Positions 4,272 through 7,547 of a stretch of 7,547 bases of DNA are shown piece by piece. Position 1 is the stretch's first letter. Each line of letters starts with the position of its first letter. The notes under the pieces were generated by a model, which was not told the origin of the DNA, searched no databases, and worked only from the letters and a program-made list of their open reading frames with translations. The position numbers and the translations under genes are program-made. Source of the DNA: Paraglaciecola arctica (lineage in GTDB: Bacteria; Pseudomonadota; Gammaproteobacteria; Enterobacterales; Alteromonadaceae); NCBI GenBank assembly GCA_003232445.1, contig QIJM01000060.1:1-7547 (forward strand), given 5' to 3'.

Positions 4272-6659
4272 ATGAGCGACGACCCATTTTACCAACGCGA
4301 AAAAGAAAAGTACGACAAGCCGGTTGCTAGCCGTGAATACTTACTTGAACTTTTAGTCGAAGCGAAAAAGCCTTTGTCTTTTTTGGAATTTTGTCAGGTA
4401 CTTGATGCAAAAGATGAGGACAGTCGTATTGGTATTCAGCGTCGCCTTCGAGCAATGGAGCGTGAAGGGCAAGTTGAGTTCAATCGTGACAAAAAGTACG
4501 CAAAGCTTAAAACAGAAGATCTTATTCAAGGTCGGGTGATAGGCCATCGTGATGGCTTTGGTTTTTTAAAACGCGACGATGGTGATAAAGACTTATTTAT
4601 TCATAATACGCAAATGTCTATGGTGTTACATGGCGATGTGGTGCTGGTTAAAGAAAGTGGTACAGATAACCGTGGCAGACGAGAAGCTCGAATTGCCAAA
4701 ATTGTTGAGCCTCGCACTGAGCCTATCGTGGGTCGTTATTTCTTTGAAAATAATGTGGCCGTGGTTATTCCCGATGATAGCCGAATTAACCACGAAATCA
4801 TGATCCCTAAAGAACAAACTAACGGTGCTCGTCAAGGGCATATTGTTGTGGTTGAGATTGTTCAGCGTCCTCGTAAACGAGTGAATGCTATCGGAAAAAT
4901 TGTTGAAGTGTTGGGTGAGCATATGGCTCCCGGCATGGAAATTGATATGGCGCTGCGTACTTTTGATATTCCACACCATTGGCCAAAAGGTGTCGATAGA
5001 CAAGTGAAGGGGCTCAATGAACAAGTCCCTGAGGAGGCGAAAGAAGATCGTATTGATTTAAGACAATTACCGCTGGTCACTATTGATGGTGAAGATGCTC
5101 GTGATTTTGATGATGCAGTTTTTTGTGAACCATTAGATGATGGTGGTTGGCAACTGTGGGTGGCCATAGCAGACGTGAGTTATTATGTGCGTCCGGGCAC
5201 CGCACTTGACAGCGAAGCACAAAATCGTGGTAATTCTGTGTACTTCCCTGAACAAGTTATTCCTATGTTGCCCGAAGTTTTATCTAACGGACTATGTTCA
5301 CTTAATCCCCAAGTTGACCGTTTATGTCTGGTGTGTGAGATGACCATCAGCAAAACGGGCAAGCTGGTGGAGCATCAATTTTACCAAGCAGTGATGAACT
5401 CCAAGGCAAGGTTAACCTACACCAAAGTGTGGGATCTATTGAAAGCAGGAGGGCAAGGTAACCCTGAACTACATAAACGTTATGCTGAGCAAGTGCCCCA
5501 TCTGAAAAATTTACACGATATGTACCGTGCTTTAAAACGCACTCGCAATCAACGTGGTGCGATTGAATTTGAAACTCAAGAAAGTAAATTTGTATTCAAC
5601 GCTCAGCGTAAAATTGACAATATTGTGCCGGTAATTCGCAATGATGCACATAAGCTAATTGAAGAATGTATGATTTTGGCTAATGTGTCTGCGGCGCAAA
5701 CTTTAACTAAAAATAAAGCTGAAGCCTTGTATCGTATTCACGATGAACCTGATTCAGATCGCCTAGGTGCATTTTTGTCATACTTGGGTGAAGTGGGCAT
5801 CACTCACCGAATTGGCAGTGACGTATCCCCACAGGATTTCACTGATGTGATTGAAAAAATTCAAGGCAGGCCTGACCAAGAACTCATTCAAACCATGTTA
5901 TTACGTTCGATGAAACAAGCGGTATATGACCACGAAAATATTGGTCACTTTGGTTTAGCATTGGAGGCCTACGCACACTTTACTTCTCCTATTCGTCGCT
6001 ATCCTGACTTGGTGGTGCATCGTGCACTTAAAGGCATTATCGATAAACAACATCAGCGCAAGAGTAAATCAGGTGGAAAAGCCTATACCGCAGATGAGGT
6101 GGAAATCTTAGGCGAACAGTGTTCCATGACAGAGCGCCGTGCAGACGACGCCACTAGAGACGTATCTGATTGGCTTAAATGTGAATTTATGTTGGATCAT
6201 GTTGGCGATGTATTTGAAGGCGTGATTGCTTCAGTGACTAACTTTGGTTTTTTTGTGCGTTTGAGCGAATTTCATATTGATGGTTTGGTTCATATTACGT
6301 CCTTAGGAAAAGATTATTTTCGCTATGACGAAGTTAAGCAGCATTTAATTGGCGAGAGTTTTGGTACGGTTTATCGTTTGGGCGATCCTGTTGAGGTTAA
6401 AGTAGCCTCAGTTAACTTAGATGAACGTAAAATAGACTTTTTATTGGATGGTGCTGAAGGCAAAAATATTAGAAAAACAGCGGGCAGGAAACCTACTAGG
6501 TCGAAGAAGTCACAGCCAGGTAAAAAAAGCACAGCAGCTAAACCAGCTACTGCATCTAACACCACTAAAAAGCCAGCGACTAGAAAAAGCCGAACACCGT
6601 CTAAAACCAAGTCTGCTCGAAGTAAGCCTGCAAGCTCATCCAGAAAGGGGAAAAGTTAA
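4272..6659 (+). CDS. rnr: Ribonuclease R (3'-5' exoribonuclease)
   Basis: RNase R is a processive, hydrolytic 3'-5' exoribonuclease of the RNB (RNase II) family. It degrades structured RNA, including faulty rRNA and, with SmpB-tmRNA, non-stop mRNA. The 795-residue product aligns with E. coli RNase R throughout. In order: N-terminal winged helix (about 22-85), two cold-shock domains (about 85-230, with GHRDGFGFL), the RNB catalytic domain (about 257-590) with IDGEDARDFDDAV placing the metal-binding D272, D278, D280 and D281 at E. coli numbering, an S1 domain (about 646-726, GFFVRL), and a basic Lys/Ser/Thr/Ala-rich tail (727-795). ARLTYTKVW, NDAHKLIEECM and SPIRRYPDL are also present. AGGAA lies 12 bases before the ATG, a rather long spacing. 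It is co-transcribed with rlmB. Confidence 0.97.
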   Translation: MSDDPFYQREKEKYDKPVASREYLLELLVEAKKPLSFLEFCQVLDAKDEDSRIGIQRRLRAMEREGQVEFNRDKKYAKLKTEDLIQGRVIGHRDGFGFLKRDDGDKDLFIHNTQMSMVLHGDVVLVKESGTDNRGRREARIAKIVEPRTEPIVGRYFFENNVAVVIPDDSRINHEIMIPKEQTNGARQGHIVVVEIVQRPRKRVNAIGKIVEVLGEHMAPGMEIDMALRTFDIPHHWPKGVDRQVKGLNEQVPEEAKEDRIDLRQLPLVTIDGEDARDFDDAVFCEPLDDGGWQLWVAIADVSYYVRPGTALDSEAQNRGNSVYFPEQVIPMLPEVLSNGLCSLNPQVDRLCLVCEMTISKTGKLVEHQFYQAVMNSKARLTYTKVWDLLKAGGQGNPELHKRYAEQVPHLKNLHDMYRALKRTRNQRGAIEFETQESKFVFNAQRKIDNIVPVIRNDAHKLIEECMILANVSAAQTLTKNKAEALYRIHDEPDSDRLGAFLSYLGEVGITHRIGSDVSPQDFTDVIEKIQGRPDQELIQTMLLRSMKQAVYDHENIGHFGLALEAYAHFTSPIRRYPDLVVHRALKGIIDKQHQRKSKSGGKAYTADEVEILGEQCSMTERRADDATRDVSDWLKCEFMLDHVGDVFEGVIASVTNFGFFVRLSEFHIDGLVHITSLGKDYFRYDEVKQHLIGESFGTVYRLGDPVEVKVASVNLDERKIDFLLDGAEGKNIRKTAGRKPTRSKKSQPGKKSTAAKPATASNTTKKPATRKSRTPSKTKSARSKPASSSRKGKS
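6646..6650 (+). promoter_or_regulatory. Ribosome-binding site fixing the rlmB start
   Basis: AGGGG at 6646-6650 lies 10 bases before the ATG at 6661, inside the last codons of rnr. It matters because the rlmB frame is open upstream to an ATG at 6448. The site and the family's N-terminus both favour 6661. Confidence 0.65.
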
Positions 6660-6660
6660 T

Positions 6661-7404
6661 ATGGCTCAACAAGAATGGTTATATGGTATTCACGCCCTTG
6701 AATCAATTATCCAGCGTGAACCTGAGCGCTTAATTGAACTTTTTGTGTTGAAAGGACGAGATGACAAGAGTATTCACGATATCGTTAGCCAAGCAAGGCG
6801 CTTTGGTACCTCAGTGCAATTTTGTCAACGTAAAACATTAGATGAAAAAGTTGACGGTGGGCAGCATCAAGGTGTGGTCGCTAAAGTTAAACCCGCTAAG
6901 CAATACAATGAAAATGACTTGGCGACAATTGTAGAGTCGAGCAAAGTGCCATTTTTGCTGATCCTTGACGGTGTCACCGATCCTCATAATTTAGGTGCCT
7001 GTTTACGCACAGCCGATGCGGCTGGTGTGGGCGCGGTAGTAGTACCTAAAGACAAATCTGCTGCTCTTACGCCAGTGGTGCGAAAAGTAGCCTGCGGCGC
7101 GGCTGATGTTATTCCATTAGTGCAAGTCACCAACCTCGCTAGAACGCTACGAGACCTGCAAGCCGCTGGGGTGTGGATAGTTGGCACTACAGGGGAGGCA
7201 GAAAATAATATTTACGATTGTAAATTTAATGGTCCAATGGCGCTTGTAATGGGAGCTGAGGGTAAGGGCATGCGCCGCTTAACTCGTGAACACTGTGACG
7301 AGTTGATTAAACTGCCCATGGCTGGCTCCGTTTCAAGCCTTAATGTCTCTGTGGCGACAGGCGTATGTTTATACGAGATTGTAAGGCAAAAGAGGCTAGG
7401 CTAG
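6661..7404 (+). CDS. rlmB: 23S rRNA (guanosine-2251-2'-O)-methyltransferase RlmB
   Basis: RlmB is a SPOUT (SpoU/TrmH) enzyme that methylates the ribose of G2251 in the peptidyl-transferase P loop of 23S rRNA, using S-adenosylmethionine. The 247-residue product matches E. coli RlmB (243). It has an N-terminal substrate-binding domain beginning WLYGIHALESI, a linker, then the knotted catalytic domain. The three SPOUT motifs are DPHNLGACLRTADAAG (D107, with N110 and R116), VMGAEGKGMRRLT (E200), and LPMAGSVSSLNVSVATG (S226, N228). They sit two residues later than in E. coli. The start at 6661 is chosen because homologues begin there and a ribosome-binding site precedes it; the frame's earlier ATG at 6448 lies inside rnr. 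The gene starts one base after the rnr stop, so translation is probably coupled. Confidence 0.97.
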   Translation: MAQQEWLYGIHALESIIQREPERLIELFVLKGRDDKSIHDIVSQARRFGTSVQFCQRKTLDEKVDGGQHQGVVAKVKPAKQYNENDLATIVESSKVPFLLILDGVTDPHNLGACLRTADAAGVGAVVVPKDKSAALTPVVRKVACGAADVIPLVQVTNLARTLRDLQAAGVWIVGTTGEAENNIYDCKFNGPMALVMGAEGKGMRRLTREHCDELIKLPMAGSVSSLNVSVATGVCLYEIVRQKRLG

Positions 7405-7440
7405 TTAATAAAAAAGGGAATACCTTTAACGGTATTCCCT
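7405..7440 (-). terminator. Perfect 10-bp hairpin with U-tract on the minus strand
   Basis: AGGGAATACC (7415-7424), loop TTTAAC, GGTATTCCCT (7431-7440). On the minus strand the stem is followed by TTTTTATTAA (complement of 7405-7414), a textbook Rho-independent terminator. On the plus strand it is preceded by As but followed by ACTTCC, so it would stop rlmB transcription poorly, if at all. It begins right after the rlmB stop. Confidence 0.7.
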
Positions 7441-7476
7441 ACTTCCTTCAGATAAAAAGTTGCTTTGCACATAGGT

Positions 7477-7547
7477 TTAGAAAGTATTTGCGAGTAATTT
7501 CTTGGCATCCACTCTGTCCATGCAAGCACGCAAAGGTTTTTGAGTGA
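7477..7547 (-). CDS. Possible 3' end of a convergent gene running off the window
   Basis: On the minus strand, a frame open from the right edge ends at TAA (7477-7479) with residues TQKPLRACMDRVDAKKLLANTF. The composition is protein-like, and the stop lies 37 bases before a minus-strand terminator, which implies that some minus-strand gene ends here. Another minus frame ending at 7449 is also open but Cys-rich and less convincing. The product is not recognised and the fragment is only 22 codons long, so the call is tentative. Confidence 0.3.
   Translation of the reverse strand, partial: TQKPLRACMDRVDAKKLLANTF

Noticed and set aside
4626..5024. 132-codon open frame antisense to rnr
   Set aside because: It lies wholly inside the conserved rnr coding sequence, has a His/Asn-rich shadow composition and no ribosome-binding site.
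7365..7547. Plus-strand frame overlapping the end of rlmB and running to the edge
   Set aside because: It starts inside rlmB in another frame, reads through the hairpin, and has no ribosome-binding site or recognisable protein pattern.

Overview
The window is chromosomal DNA of a marine gammaproteobacterium. It most resembles the Alteromonadaceae (Paraglaciecola, Glaciecola or Alteromonas type). The reasons are close protein resemblance to E. coli/Vibrio/Shewanella housekeeping proteins, a fairly AT-rich composition, and a gene for MotX, a part of the sodium-driven polar flagellar motor of Vibrio, Shewanella and their relatives. The genus is an inference.

Layout, left to right: the 3' end of a lysophospholipase L2 gene (pldB, +); trmL for tRNA wobble 2'-O-methylation (+), apparently with its own extended -10 promoter; convergent to it, fre for NAD(P)H:flavin reductase (-); a 248-base divergent spacer with short inverted repeats; a small gene of the TIGR02647 family of unknown function (+); motX (+) with a sigma-28-like -10 box upstream and a good intrinsic terminator after it. 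A minus-strand block follows (about 2940-4225): a 46-codon single-helix ORF that looks truncated, an intact four-helix membrane protein of unknown function, the C-terminal half of a major facilitator transporter, and a 17-codon ORF. Then comes the rnr-rlmB operon (+), coding for RNase R and the 23S rRNA G2251 2'-O-methyltransferase with one base between the genes. A perfect 10-bp hairpin follows rlmB. Its U-tract lies on the minus strand, which suggests a convergent gene entering from the right edge.

Functional themes: RNA maturation and turnover (trmL, rnr, rlmB), flagellar motility (motX), lipid and flavin metabolism (pldB, fre). As I recall, motX lies just upstream of rnr-rlmB in Vibrio and Shewanella. 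Here the same neighbourhood is split by the decayed minus-strand transporter block, which is the main oddity. I see no rRNA, tRNA, CRISPR array, recognisable insertion sequence or phage gene, and no convincing new biological system. The points worth a second look are the decayed cassette, the two families of unknown function, the motX promoter and the spacer repeats.
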